64,000 nucleotides of DNA from Diplosphaera chodatii. Its lineage: Eukaryota; Chlorophyta; Trebouxiophyceae; Prasiolales; Stichococcaceae. The position numbers and the translations under genes were made by a program. The notes beneath the pieces were generated by a model. The model did not search any database, was not told where the DNA came from, and worked only from the letters and a program-made list of their open reading frames with translations. Location: the NCBI GenBank assembly GCA_032358165.1, contig JAALGY010000039.1, positions 1,585,349 through 1,649,348 on the forward strand, read 5' to 3'. Below are positions 23,701-38,700 of the stretch, piece after piece; position 1 is the first letter of the stretch, and the number at the start of each line of letters is the position of its first letter.

Positions 23701-26700
23701 CATAGTGTGCTTCTGTGCAGGGGTTGCAGTCACGCTCTTGATGCGCTGGAACACTTTGTCGAATGGAGACGGCACAAACAAGTCGGGTGAAGTTTTGACA
23801 AATTTCAGACACCTTCAGCAAGCGCCATCAGCGCACCTGCAGATTGCAGGATTGCACGATGTGCTCACTGTGCAGACGCCGCATCTGCGGAGGCGGCGGC
23901 GGCTGAGGATGGCATCGCCCTGGCGGTGGGCGGCCCCAGCGACACCTTCGGCGCGGGCCTCCCGCAGCTGCGTGTCAGCCCAGCCTCTCTGCAGCCAAGG
24001 TGCTTGCTTGCCAACCATGCTATATCATGTCCAGCACAACCCATAGAGCCCTGGCATGTCTTTGTCATCTGCGTGTGTGGGCGCTGGGCCTGCAGCGTCA
24101 TGGAACATGCCGTCAACTGCTGCTGCCATGTTAGCTGACATCATCCGACCTCTGTGCAGCTGGCATCCAATGAATGGCCGGCCAGCTTGACACATCTTCA
24201 TATGCTTGCAAGTATAGAAGACGTTTCAACAATAGTAAATTGCGGAGCAACATGCAGCACATCCATGACCTTTTCTCGCGAGCTGTGCATGATCGCACAG
24301 CTTGTAGGGCGAGGTGATGGAATCGCTGCATGTCTAGTAGAGGTCGATTGCATGAATGTTGAGCAGCTTTTGCTGTGCCAATGTCGTCGGCATGGCACCA
24401 GCCTAAGGACCCAATTTGCGACGCACTGTCTTGAAAGCTAGGGAGGGGCAGAGCTCAGTGAGACCAATAGCAGAGGGCAGCACCACTGCAGTCCGGATCA
24501 TGGCAATCTGTACAAGCGCAGGCGCTCCTACAGCCGAGAGTCGCTGGAGGAGCCATCGGAGCAGGGGCATGAGCAGGCGGGGGCGGGCGGCGCGGCGGAG
24601 GCGACGCAGGATGCTGGAAGCAGCCCCGCCGGCAGCGAGGCCGTGCGCAGCGCCATGGCCAACACGCGGACGGCTGAGCTGGCATCGCTCGCCGAGCAGG
24701 CGGACATCAGGTATAGCTTGACATGACTCGGCGCTGTTCGTCCTTTCGGTCTGTGGCAGTGGCATCAGCACGCTGATGACACCTGCGATGTCCAGGGACA
24801 AGAGCAAACAGTTTGCGAATACATTGCTTGAAGGGGCCTCGAGCGTGCGCTTGACCAGATGGACACAGCGTCGGAAAGCGATGCGGCGCTGGCGACATCA
24901 GCGGACGGCGGCCCCACGGCCACGCCACGGGACGTGCGGCGGGTGCGTCCTCTATATACACCCTGGCCGCAGACTCAGGACCCCAACTGGTGTCCGTGTG
25001 TGGCATGCTGTGTCTGGACACTGCTTTCCAGGCAGGTGCCTGCTGCTGCCCCTGCAGATAGCAGCAAGAGGGTATCTGGCAGCAACCTCCGGTGCTGCGG
25101 CTGCCTGTCCGAGGCCCTGTTTTGCTGGATGCAGTCGCTGATGCGGGGGCGGCGGGCGGCGGCGTGGCGGCACCTCAACGTGGTCGAGCGCGACGTGCTC
25201 ATCGTCGTCACCGCCCTGTGCAAGGTGGCACACAGTTGTAGCAGCTTTGCAGCTGGGTGTTTACGGTTTCTAAAGGGACAGGAAGCCGTCTCAGAACCGC
25301 ATACCATGAGTTGCCACACCCAGCAACAGCTGTGCATATTCTCAGCACCACCGTTGCAGATTGTAGCGGCCCGGCCCGTTTATGATACAATGCATCTGCT
25401 GCTGCACGCTGCATGACTGTACTTATGCAAGACTTGACTCGTCAATGAGCAGGGCAGGTGGGAAAATGCTTGAGGGTCAGCGATATCATCTGGCAGCAAT
25501 GCTGCGTGTAGTTCATGCGTAGCATAGCTTGTTTGATGGCGCCACTGACCTATCTGCATAATCCAGCACCACTGCACTGAAACATGCGCCATCTGCAGAA
25601 GTATTTCTGCATTCACATAGACGGTGTGCCCTGCTTCAGAAATCATGCTTCAGGGAACAGAGTGCTCCGCAGAGCGACAGCATGCAGCCTGCTGATGTCA
25701 AAGATGCTGCGCATCATCGCAGATGGCGGCGCGGGAGACAGGGTTCGGCGCCGTGGAGGCGTACATGCACCAGGGCAAGCTGCTGGCTCTGGACCTGGTG
25801 GTGCGGCTGCTGGAGAACCCGCTGCAGGTGACCAGCATGGTACCACGCCGGAATACCAAACAAGCGTCCAGGCGGTACCGGGTTGTGGGTCGTGGTGCTG
25901 GCCCACTGTGCAAGCAACTAGTGACAAACGGCTTGCTCGTCCCTGACTTCGCACATGTCACTGTGATGGACAGCAGCGCGGGCCAGCTGTCTCCTCAGAC
26001 GCTGCCATACTGCTGGCAGCGTTTCAAGGAGTCAGCGTCGCGCTGCTGTCCATACGACTGCCAACACCTACTCAGACACGATTCACACTAGCTGTCTTTC
26101 GTAGCGCGACAATGCCTGGCTGCTGCAACAGACCAACCGACAGGCGTCTGGCGACACCGAAGCTTGGCCATTGCAGCATCAGTGCAGCATCATTTTGGAG
26201 CAACTTCTGTCAGCGTCCAGGGTGTGAAGGTGCTCTGCTTGGCGCCTGCAGGCGTGGGGCAACATTCGGGCGGACATAGCGGAGCAGCTGCGCCTGCCGC
26301 TGTGCCTGGCGCTGCTCAAGAACTGCACCTCCCCCTACGACGAGGCCTACTCCCTGGTCAGCGGCTGCTCCCAAACAAGTGCTGTCTGCCATCCGCCTGT
26401 TTAGTGAATGCTGTCGTCCTGTAGCATCAAGCAGCACAGCAGTGTTGAAAGTCAAAAGAGTTTCTTTTCAGTAGAGCAGAGAGTCGATACAACAACACAT
26501 GGTCAAGCCAGTGCCCTGCAAAACTTCCTCGAGCAGGCTGCACGGCTGTTTGGCGGGCTGCTGCTGCAGCCGCGGCTGCGCACGGGCCTAAAAGCGGAGC
26601 TGGGGGCGTTCTACCCGCTGCTGCTTTTGCGGCCCATGGAGAACGACAGGTGAAGGAATGCTGACCGAAAGGGTCAGCATTCTACATGTTTGAACCCGCT

Positions 26701-29700
26701 TTGACAGCCCCACACCACAATACAGCCTTTGCAGGATGCCTAGCTGTGTGACCACGCACATTGTAATTTCCTCAATGCATCAATGCATCCAGAAGAAGGA
26801 CGCATCACTGGCAGTGCAGTCCAGCTTCGTGCCTGTGCTTCGTTGTACAGCAGCAGTGGTGACACACGATGCAGTATCCAACTGCAATCACTGGGCGTCC
26901 TGGTGATGTAAGTCACTCACTGCAGGGTGGAGCCGGCGCAGCTGCGGTCGGCCCTGGAGGCGCTGGCGCGCCTGGCGGCCGACCCCCAGCTGCTGGTCGA
27001 CTTCTTCGTCAACTACGACTGCGACCTGCAGGTGCAGCTCAAAGCGCTTACTGCCGCCACACCCTGGCTGTCTAGCCTGTACCCTGCTGTATCGAAATCG
27101 AAAGCACAATCTGTACTCTACTTCTGGCATTCAACCGATCGCAGGCTGCTGTGCTGGGATTGATGACTTCCCTCACTGATGCTAGCCCTGCCACTGCGTA
27201 GCTTGCTGCAAGTGATAGTTACCACATGCGAAGCCCGAGCATATGCTTTGCGAATTATCGAAGTCCGAGTCCGCAGTGGCAGATTGCTGCGATTGTGCTT
27301 TGCACACCATGAGTGCACAGCAGATTTGCAACGCTACTTTGTCCTCGAAGCGGCACTCATGAGTGCATGTAGCTGCCGTGACTATGTCAAAAGGTGTTGG
27401 TTCTTGTGGCCTTCCTCCAGACGCTTACTGCAGCCCTACTCCCATAGGTCTTGACACTGTTCCGCCCACGTCTGCAGGCCGCCAACCTGTTTGAGCGCAC
27501 CGTCAAAGGCATCGCGCGCTGCGTGGTGGCCGCGCCCGCCGGGGACTCGCGGCTGACGGCGCAGAAGGCGCTGCTGGCGCTGCTGGAGTCGCTGGACGCC
27601 TGGGCGGGGCCCCTGAAGGTGAGGACAACCAACGGCTCACTGCAGGCCTGCGCTGTGCGATGATGGTGCACTCAGGGCGTGCAGCAATGCCCAGCAGCGT
27701 CGACTGTGCTGTCGGACCCGGCAGCACTGCGCCGCTGCGCACTCGCTGCACGCCTTTGTGCAGCAGCCTACCTGGTGCCTCAGTTGGAGTGTCCTCATAC
27801 CGGTCTCACACACCACGAAGTGTACATCAACACCATGCAGTGCGAGCTCACTGTCTGGAGATGTCCAGCTCCCACAATGCCTGCAGGACGCAGCGCGGGA
27901 CCTGGCAGAGGACGGCGACGAGGCGCACTCCGACGAGGAGTACGCATCGTCCACCTGGCTGCGGCGGGCTAGTGCCAGCTCACGTGACGGCGGCGGCGGC
28001 GGCGGCGCCAGCGGCGGCAACTCGCCACTGGACGCGCCCGAGGAGGTGGCCCGTTTCGGGGTGGCCAAGGAGCGCAAGGGGCTGCGCTCAGCGGGCATCG
28101 CAGCCTTCAACAGGTACGCAACTCCCTTTAAGACTCTTTTTGAAGTGGATGCGATGCAGATTGCCCTGTGATTGAAGGCCACACAGGGACGCCGCATGCT
28201 TACCCGCTGGTAACAGCATTCACGGTGTGCAGTTGCACACTTGCATCACCAGGGCTAGCATGTTGCATCGACGAGTCAGAGGTGAGCCAACACAGCTCAC
28301 CATTGTGACACCTTGCCTTGCAGCTCGTAGCTGAGCTTCATCCAATATGCTGCAGGGGTGCCATCAAGGGCGTGGCGGCACTGGTGGCTTCGGGCGTGGT
28401 GGAGCGCGACCCGGCGGCGCTGGCCGCCTTCCTGCGGGAGCATGAGCCCGAGCTGGACAAAACGCAGGTGTCAAGCCGTGAACTGATAATTTGGGGGCCC
28501 AATTCTCAGCCACTGCTGTTGCTGCTTTCAGATGCATGTGGGGGAGCTAGCTGGTGCGTGAAAGCACGCATGCTGCAGGTCAGTCCGCTGGCCGCACAGC
28601 GTGCACTGTACATAGGCGTGCGCTAGGCGTATTCCGCTTTCGCTGCAGCATGATTGAGCACCTTGAGTCCTGCCAAGTCTGCCAGTGAGATGGTGTGCAT
28701 TAGCTGCTGCTTTGTGCTCAGCATCGACTCTTGTGCGTCTTGGCGTTTCAGGCTAGTGCTCTGCCATAAGACAGCGGGCAAGCATGGGCCTGTGCATGCC
28801 TGCTGGTTGGGGGCAGTGGGACGCTCACGCAATCCTACAGCCACAGCACACGAACATGCTGCCAACCCAGGAGTGATTTCAATGCAGGTGGGCGAGTGGC
28901 TGGGCAACCATGACGACCTGGCAGTTGCAACCATGCGCGCCTACATAGACGCTGAGCACTTTGGTGGCATGCCCATCGACGCTGCTCTCCGCCAGCTGCT
29001 GTCGCGCTTCCGCCTGCCAGGTGCTTCTAGCCTCTCAGCATGTTGCAGTTCGTGATGCTGATCAGATAGAGCACCCGCAAAATGTCTGCAACCTTGCTGC
29101 ACACGTTGGCGCATGAGGACTGACAGCTTTGTCAACATCTGCGTACAGGCGAAGCACAGCAGATCGACCGGATGATGGACAAGTTTGCGGAGCGCTATTG
29201 CCGCGACAACCCCGCGGCGTTCGCCGCCGCCGATGGCGCCTACCTGCTGGCGTTTGCACTGATCATGCTCAACACCGATGCGCACAACCCAATGGCCGAT
29301 GCCCACATGGCCAAGGCGGACTTTGTCGGCATGTGCCAGGTGCAACAGGTATGTCGCGGTGGCCACCCCATCAGCATGACACCTTAGATAATTTCATGCA
29401 GCGGGTGTACATGCGCAGCAACATGCAAGCCTGCACTGTTGCCATGTGCTCTGGTAGTTTGAGCCGCTTCATCAGTGCATGCATGACAGGATGTTCAGCT
29501 GCTGGCGGTCATCAGTCCAGACATTGAAAACTACCTCAGACGCCCATAGGCGCGTTTCCATCTTGCAGGGGGAAGATTTTGTGCCGATCCTGCCGCCTGA
29601 GGAGCTGGAGGCCCTGTACGAGCGCATCGTGGCCGAGGAGCTGGCGGTGGGCGACGGCGGAGCGGTCATAAACCCTGACGGCACGCCGGTCGCCGGACGC

Positions 29701-32700
29701 GCGTCAGCGAGCCAGGCGGGCGGCCGGGCGCCGCTGAACGCGCGGCTGGCCGCGGCGCTCGGCCTGACGCAGCTGCTGCTGCCCTTCAGGTTGGGATACT
29801 CCCTCTCTATTTAACTACCCCCAGCATATGTGAGCTGGCGGCAGCCCCTTCGTCAGGGGCCTTGCATTGTTCAATGTGTGGACAATGTTTGGCTCTGGGT
29901 GTGGATGCTGCCGCCCTCTGCTGTGCGCATCTGGCCCCCATCCAACGCGTACTGCTGCTGTGCAAAACATGCTGCTGATTGTATGAAAGAAGAGACCCTG
30001 ACGCGAGCATCTGCATGAGGTGGCATCTGCATGAGGCGGCGGGGCGGCTAGCACTCGAGGCGAGGTTCGGGGTGTGACAGTGCAACAGTGAGGCCAGACG
30101 TGCTTGCGCTGAATGTGCACCATACTTTGGTATGTGCCATGTGCAATGCTACACCTTATGGCAGATGCCGCAACATGCGAGCGATGCCACAGGGGGGCTG
30201 CAGTGTGGGACAAACAGTACGGGGTGGACGTGGAGCGGCGGCGGCTGCTGGAGGCGACGCGGGAGGCGGTGGCGCGCGGCCTTGCTGCCGGCAATATGTG
30301 GCACACCGCCACCCACGCCGAGCACGCCCGCCCCATGCTGCAGGCTTGTGCTGCCCCCGGCTTTGTCTCACTCCATTGCCTGCGATTGGGTGTGATCATG
30401 TAATGATACGTTGCATGCCAGCTGTCACTGTGATCTTCTGGCCTATGGACGCTGGCATGGACCTGCTGGGCTGGTCGTCAGCGTCGGTGATGGCTGGCCT
30501 CACATTGACAGCTCATATGTTTGCGGGTAGCCGTACATGCTGCATTTGCAGGCGCCCCGCCCACAGGATGAATTGAGTCATACTGGCAAGTGAATATCGA
30601 CCAAACCTAATGTTCACGCGATACCTTTCCCCTGCAACTGGTCCTGATGGCATGCACTGGGACAATATCAAGAAAGTAGTCGACGAATATTACATGTGGC
30701 ATCATGCGACAACCAAGCTGGCTTTCCACTCATTTGTCGGCAGGTCAGCGGGGAGGCGGTGCTTCGGGGGCTGAGGGCGGCGCTCATCGCTGCGCCGGAC
30801 GCAGCGGCGGCGGCGGCGCCGCTGCACGGCTGCACCCTGGCGGTGCGGCTGGCGGGTGTGCTGGGCCTGGACGCCCTGTGCGAGGCGTGCGTTGACGGTG
30901 AGCGGATGTGCACACATGTGTAAGAACGTTGTGTTTCACATTGGCATGTAGCAGTGTTGCCCATGGCACCCCGCTGTTACCGCCCCAACCTCGTGGTATT
31001 CTGCCAGTGCCTGCAGCTTGTGCGAGCACGCAGCGCCAGTGGATGTACTGGCGACCATGTGACCTGCCTTGGCCAAAGTGTTGTGCCAGCTGCTCTTTGA
31101 CAAGCTGCGGTGCTTTGCTGTGCAGTGCTGGCAGAGGCGGCGGGCGTCACTGCTCCGGCAGCACCTGGCTCTGCGCAGGAGGGCATTCAGGTGACTGTGG
31201 AAGCTAGCTGTCGGCTTAGCTTACTTCATATATCCAGCTTGAAAGCTATCCAATGGATGTTGCTGGTCGTGGCAGCTGTCAAAGCAGGTATGGTGTGGAG
31301 ATCCAGCCGGTGACTGAATGACCACCATTCATGCAGTCATTAGGTCGTCCACGAGCATACCTGTTGTAACGCTATGCTAAGGCGGGCACCCAGACTTTGC
31401 AGCAGCAGACGGCCAGCAGCTCTTGGCTCAGTTCGCGTCACTTCCTGCTGGCATCACTCAGGTGGCGGCGCTGGCGGTCATGCTGGAGCTGGCGGGGGGC
31501 GCCCAGGCGGGGCTGCTGGGCTGCGGCTGGCCCGCGGTGCTGCGCACCCTCAGCAACCTTGCCACGCTGCAGGTACATCAGACTTTCGAGCTGACTGCAC
31601 ACCATCTGCTGCTCGTGTGCTCTGTGTCTGACAGCGGCTCCACAGTTTTCATTGGACGGCACTGGCCCCAGTTTGGGCAATGCCAGTCGACCATACGGTC
31701 AGCATTTGGTATGAAGTATCTGTCAATATTCTGTGCTGTCACTGCTGGCAGGCAACGCTCACAGAGCAGGCCAACGCGCGGGTAGCGGCAGGCAGCAACG
31801 GCGCAGCGGCTAACGGCATTCTTGCGACCATGTTTGGGCGGAGCGCGACATCAGCTGAGGCGCCTGCTGTGCCTGCAGAGCCGGATGCGGACGAGCTGCC
31901 GAAGGTTGGCCTCTTCAGCGGCACCTGCGTCTCCCCATGTTCTCCTTACGAACATGCTCGAGCTGGCTTTGGTACCTGCCCGTGATGCAGAGCTGTGACA
32001 CACACAGCAAAATTTCGGCAGCCAACCTCATACAGCTGTACGCTGATGCCGCTGCCATGGCACTTATGTAGGCTGCGCCAGCGCCAACGCTCACAGGGCC
32101 GGGCGCCGCGCACGTGCTGTGGGCGGCCTCAGGCCCTGGCAAGGTGATGAAGCCGAGACACTTGTACTACACAGGGGGCCAGAGCTGCAATACAACTGTT
32201 CACTATTGTATTGACCATGGATTCACATTGCCAACATTTTGTGGCCTGTGTGTTGGGCAGAACCTTTTGTTGTCAGTCAACCCAGGTGCTCACTCTGACA
32301 CCCTGGCCTCTGCTTCACGTGCAGGAGGCGGTGGAGCGAGTATTCGAGCGCAGCGCGCGGCTCAACGGCGACGCGGTGGTGGTGTTCATGCGCTCCCTGG
32401 CCGCCATCTCCCAGGAGGAGCTGGTCCCCGTGGTCGTCACCGAGAAGCCCAGGTGGGGATCTAGTACATTTTGAGGGTTTGTCGCATGTCAGCAGGCTGG
32501 ATGGAGGCTGTGACGACAACCGTACACCCAGCCCTCAGCCACATGCCCGTCAGCCCTGCTTGAGAATATGCAGTATGTTGTGGGATGTACAGGCCAGACG
32601 ACCCTGCTCGTATGCGAATCACGGCCAACTGGGATCGGAGTCATGCTGTGTCTGTTGATAATGTTGAGCAAGTCGTTGGTGCAGCAAATTGCATGTTGAT

Positions 32701-35700
32701 GCCTCTTGCGGGGTGACAAGGTTATGTCCACAGCGCAACCGCTGCGGTTGCACTGTGTATTTTACCTCGTCCTCTCAAGGGGCACACAATTACATATGGC
32801 TCAACTGTTTGACAAAGTCTTTGACACCGTGCCTGGTGCCAGGTGGTGCAACCTGCAATGTTTGGTACCTGCTTGCATCTGCCATTGCTGAGATGTGAAG
32901 TGTTCATGACAACCACCATATCTTCAAACACACTCACCTCAAATGCATGGGACTCTCCACACTGCAGGATGTACTGTCTGGTGCGGCTGGTGCAGTGCGC
33001 GGCGCTGAACGCGGGGCGCATCCGGCTGGTGTGGGGGCGCCTGTGGGCCGTGGTGGCGCCCCACCTCGTGTCCGCCGCCTGCGCCCGGTGTGCTGAGTGG
33101 CTGCATCCACACCGCTTGCTTGTGCAAGCAGAGGACGCGCTTGCCAGGCTCAGGCATGTCATGTTGCACGCCCGCCAACGCTGGATCACCTGTGGGGTGT
33201 GGCATTGGCCTCTGACTACTGCCTCAGCTGCAAGGGTTTATGTGTAGGAAAGCGCTGTGTGCAATGCCTGCAGGGATGATGACATTGCGCTGCTGGCGGT
33301 GGAGCAGCTGGGCAGCCTGGCGGCGCGGCTGCTGTCGCGCACCGAGCTATCCCACTCCGCGCACCAGGTGCTAGTCGGTGGTCTTGCACTGCGCTGCGCT
33401 CCACAGCACTGGCTCACTCTTGACTGCAGCCTCTTTGCGGGCCTGCACGTACAGTTGTTTTCGCCATCCCAGACAGGCCATCTGGTGCTTGGGGTTTCGC
33501 ACACTACCTGCGTGTAGCCCCGCAGCCAAACGTGTATCAGGAACTGTGCTGCAGAAGCAGTCGTGTGCCTTAGCTCATGTGGTTCTACCGTATAAAGACC
33601 GCTTCACAGCGCTTTGGCTGCCTGATGTCACATGAGCAATTGAGATCGAGATGGGTGGAGATGAACAGTCAGTGCATTTCTGGTGCCTAGAAGCAGTTGT
33701 GACGCGCAGTGCTGCGTCTGTGCAGTGACCAACACAGCTGCAGCCGGGCTTTCACACGACACCATTCTGGGCTGAGGTCTTACCGAGAGTGACACTGATT
33801 GGGCTCTGTGCAGTTGATGGCGTTTGTCTGTTTGCGTTGCAGGAGGAGGCGCTGAAGCCGTTTGTGTCGGTGCTGCGGCTGGCGGACAGCCCCGCGGTGC
33901 GACAGTGCGCGGTGCAGTCCGTGGCGGCTGCGCTCACGGCGCACCCCCGCGGCCTGGGCTCAGGTGCCGACCACTTGGCCACTGTTTTCATCATAGCAAC
34001 AGCCCGTTGTAGCGCCATCTGATCGCCAGCCTGAAACGTCTCGTGCAAGCGTGCCATGGCACGGGAGGCGCAACGCAAAGACACGAGGCTTAGAGACTCT
34101 GACGATTGAGAAGTTTCCCAATCACCCGTTGCGGCTTAGCAGCAGTGCTAGGGTACCGCATTCACGAAAGTTGTGCTGTGGCTTGCTGCACTTAGATGAC
34201 GCATATTTAGTGATGGACCTATCCTGATGCACAGCTCCAGCAGCTCGATGTGCATGTTGGTTGTGCAGCAGTGCTCCCAGAGTGCTGCTTGACAGTCCAT
34301 GTCAGCGTTGACCTGCTGGAGCTGTGTCGAGGGCATCTTCCTTTCATCACGCGGTGGCTTGGCTGATATGTTGCAGAGCTAGCACCGGTGTCCTGACCAG
34401 GCAGTGCTGACAGCACCACTGGCACCTGCTGCTTAGCAGCAGCGCCCTTTCGTCCTACTCACGCAGAAGGCTGCATGCCAAGATGCCAGGGTCACGCATT
34501 GGCCAAGTGACGACTGCCTTCAGGTTCCACAACAACGCTCTCCCCAAGCCTGGTGGTGCATTCGACTGCAGGGTGGCGGGCGGCGCTGGAGGCGCTGACG
34601 GTGGCGCTGGGCGACGGCGCACCCCCTGTGGTCAACCAGGCGCTGGACGCCATCCAGCCCGTCGTGGAGGCGCTGTACAGGTGCCTGCACGTGCTGCTGT
34701 AGCCTGGAGATGTTTGGCCGTAAAGAATTGCTTGAGCGACGTGCATGCAGCTTGTTGAAAGGATGGTGATTGTTTGTTGTTGTGTGTGCTTGACACTATC
34801 ATGTCTCTGACCACAAGCAGATAGCAATCTAGCTTCCGAATGTTTGCTATCTGCTCGCCGCCAGGCAATGATAGTGTCTGTGAGGCGTGTATGTCTCCAT
34901 CACACTTGCAGCGGAGTAGCCCATGCATTGCAACAGTATTCATTTCTTGAATGATGAATGACAAGGGGCCTTCTGTCCCTGAGCCAACTATGTTACTGGG
35001 CATCAAAGACACCAAGCAACTCGTCAAAAACGGGAAATTACGGTAAGTACCCGGGTTTACACATGAAGCGACTGAACATGCTCTCTATGTGAATGCAGCG
35101 GGGTGGGCGTGGGGCACGGCTTCTTCCCAGACGTGGTGGCGGCGCTGGAGGCGGTGGTACGGGCGCCCTGGCACGCGGGGCACTCCATCGGGGGGCTCCA
35201 CCTGCTGCAGGTCGCCGCCCGCCGCCTGGCTTCCAGCAGCCCGCAGGTGGGGTTTACCTCTGCCGCCATGGCACCAGACTGTCGGGACCTCATTATCCAA
35301 TAAGGACCATGGACTGATGCGCCCCTAACAAATGTGTTCAGAGTGTGCAAGCCGTGTGCTTTGTCGATGCCAGGCTCCATCTTCCATGGTTGGCAGTGCT
35401 ATGATTGTGTGGTCTTGGCAATCAAGGCGCATCGCTGAGCTGCCTTTGTGTCAGCTGCCTGCTGAGCAGTTGTGGCGCACCTGCAGGACTGGACAGCGTC
35501 AGAGAGCGACAGCTCAGCAGCAGCAGCAGTCCCTCCCCAGAACAGTGCAGACCTGTCGGATGCTGGCGCAGAGCCTGCAGCGCCTTCTGCAGCCAGCGGC
35601 AGCCGCCTCATGCCAAGGTTCGTGACCGTAGCTTGCTGAACTACGCTGGTTGCCTGGTTCAAGCAGACGACCGTCATTTGAAGGCTTGAAGGGCACCCAC

Positions 35701-38700
35701 CGACGACGTTTAATTTGTGACCTTAAAGCAGCATACCTGTTCACCGCAGGGCGGGACAGGAGAATGCACAGCACCCTTGGGGCTATCTGGCGGGCGCATT
35801 TGGCGAGGTGCACCGTCCTGCTGTGTGTGTTCAGCTCTGCTAATGAACTTGGCAGCATCCCTCATACCACGTGCTCACTTGGCCATTTCCCGGTCTTCCT
35901 GTCAAACGACACAGACGCACTTGCACACTTTACTGCCTTGCACTGTTTGAACAGCAAGTTTTCTAGCACGGCAGTGACTCCAGCATTGTGTCTGGTGCTC
36001 CAGGTCGCACGTCACGATCCCCGGCCCGCCGTCGCGGACGCCGCTGCGGCGGCGCTGCTGGAGGTGTGCACGGCGCACGCTGCGGGGTGGGACGCCGCCG
36101 CATGGCAGGTGAGGACAGCACAGCGTGCTAGGCAGTCTTTGATTGACGTGCGACGCTGGTAGCTGTTCAGGGTGACATCACAAGGGTCGCCAACATGCAA
36201 GGGGTTGCCGCAGCAGTGCGTGCGATAGCAGTGTCTGACGGTCTTGGGTTGTGCACGGAATGGAATGCAGAGAGCAACCTGCGACTGATGAGCCGCACAT
36301 TTCTCCCTGTCGTTCTTCCACACTGCCCACCGTCGAAATTTCCCATTAAACAAACTTGTCATGTCTGCGACCAGCATGCTGTGCCTAAGAACTATGCGTT
36401 GGCATGTGATTCGCCCACTTGTGTTACGGCGTGAAGTGACCATGTATTGGACGAGGCAAGGGTTCTCTGGCGTATTGCGCTTCTGAGCAAGATTTTCCAT
36501 AACATCATTGAGAAACTTGACCAGGAGCAGCCGAATCTTTTGTCGTTCTGCAGGCTGTGCATGTGCGGGGCGTGGCCTACATGCTGCAGCTGCCGCGGTC
36601 GCCACCAGATCACGCCGACGCCACCGACCCTGCGCACGAATCAGCCAGCGGCAGCTCAGCAGTGGAGCAGGCAGCAGCGGCGGCGGCGCCGTCTCCTACA
36701 GGGTGGTCCACCGAGGGCCTGCCGCGGGTGCTGCGCCACGGCACGATGCACCTGCCGCCCTACGCACGGCTGGCAGCAAAGAGCTACGCGGCATTCGGAC
36801 CACATCTGCTGCGCCAGGTGGGATGTGTGCTGTGTGAAAGCACTGAACAGTATCAACAGCAAACTGTTGTGGACACTCAGCTGACAAATCGCAAGCAGCA
36901 CCTGATTTGCAAGTTGTCTCTGATGTCTCTGATGCCGAGGCTGGCGTCCTGTCAAAATGCAGGTGCTGGCGATGCTGGTGCAGTACGTGCAGAGCCCTGA
37001 GGAGGCGGTGGCGGCGCACGGCATACGGCTGCTGTCGGCGACAGTGGACACGCTCGCGGCGGCCCTGGACGCTGCAGGGTGGGCCGCTGTCGTGGAGCCG
37101 GTGCTCGCGCTGGCGGCAGAGGACCCCCTGCAGCAGCTGGCGCCCGTGCAGCCTGGCGGTAAGACTAACAGCCTCAGTGTGGCGGCAAGGCTGCCCTCAT
37201 GCAAGCTGACTTCAGCCGTTGCAGCCATCTGTGGCCACCTGCACGGCCGTCTGACTTTGAGTGGTTGTTCAGGGCCGTGATTGGCTGCTGCGATTGAGGT
37301 TGCTACCAAGCCCAGCTCAGATGGCCGTGTGCATCAACAGTTTGCATCATCATCAGCCAGGTGTCTGCTGCAGGTGGTCTGCCGAATGGCACTGCAGATA
37401 GCATGTCCACATCAGCGGCAGCCGCCCGCGGCCGCTGCCGGGTCATCGTGATGCTGCAGCGGCTGGTGGCCCGGCTGCACGCCGCCCACGCCGCGCGCAT
37501 GCCGCCGCCGCTGGCGCTGCAGCTGGTCGGCGTTCTGCAGGTGTGCCCGCTGCTGCGCTAACACGCCCTTTGCAGTATTCGAACGCTGTGCGCTGTTGCC
37601 TAGCCCACTGGCTGCGAAGCAGACACTGCAGACGCCCGGGTGGTGCAGCAGGTGCTGTGGTGCGGCTGTGTGCTAGGCTGGGTTTGTTGCGCAGACTGGA
37701 GGCTGGTGCTCTGGCTGTAGGCCGATGCTCAGTTGATTGGCGTGACTCATGATCAATCATGACAGCATAGTCACTGGCAGGGTGCTGGACTGCAGGACAC
37801 GGTTACACGGGCGACGGCTTTCAACCGCGACGCTGCGCGGCGCGCCGCTGCCTCAGCTGCGCTGGGGCTGCCATCGCCAAGCGATGGTGCCGATGGTGGC
37901 GGTGCCTCGCCTGTCATGCTTCAGGTGACCATGCAGTATGCATCATGGGCGTCATCATGGGCATCATGGACCACTGCGGCAAACTGACCGGTTGCAGCAG
38001 TGCAGTCCGGTGAGAGGATCAAAATGCCAGTCCTGCTTGAACGCTGACAAGCACAGGCACTAGCATTGCAGCGGCGGTCAGCATAGCTGGTGGCCAAACC
38101 TCACGTCCTCATCCGGTCGCTGGTGGCCAATCACTGCCATGAGCAGTCTTCCCACATCCCTACCTGTATGTAGCAAGCTGCTGCTGCGACAGTGCACAGC
38201 AGGCAGTGCTCGGCAGGCACGACATTGCTGGCAGCACAGCCTCCGCATGACCGTCTGCAGGCTGCCATGGGCGCGGACGACGGCAGCGCAGGCCTGGCCT
38301 CGGCGGCAGCGCAGCAGGGTTTGGCGGCGGCAGCGCGGCAGGAGGCGGAGGGCGGCGCGCTGCTGGTGGCGGCGCTGCTGCGGTGCATGCGGCCCGCGGG
38401 AGGCGCAGCTGCTGATGAGGACCCGCAGATGCAGTCCAGGTGCTGAGCTGACACGAGCAGGCCCGTGCATATCTCTGGAATCACGATCTCAGTAGCACCG
38501 GACCAGCAGCTGCAGGCAGCAGCATGGGCTGACACAGTGGAACACGACTGGCTATCCTGCCATGAAAAAAATTCGCGTCCATGCCAGATCTGCGCTGCAG
38601 CTGCCTAGGCATACTGTGTGGCTGTAGCAAGATGAAAATATGCAGCAATGTCTTAACACAAGTGCCGGCCTCTGCCTGAGCTGCTGGCCTCACTCCGCGC

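Noticed and set aside
23204..23821. A 205-codon minus-strand frame (and others at 21219-21989 and 36012-37309)
   Set aside because: They lie antisense to ARF-GEF exons that join in phase and carry the expected domains; they are GC-driven shadows.
28356..29348. Possible loss of Sec7 catalytic residue in the ARF-GEF
   Set aside because: The first helix differs from consensus, but the catalytic glutamate is in FRLPGE, which is intact across the exon 19/20 junction.
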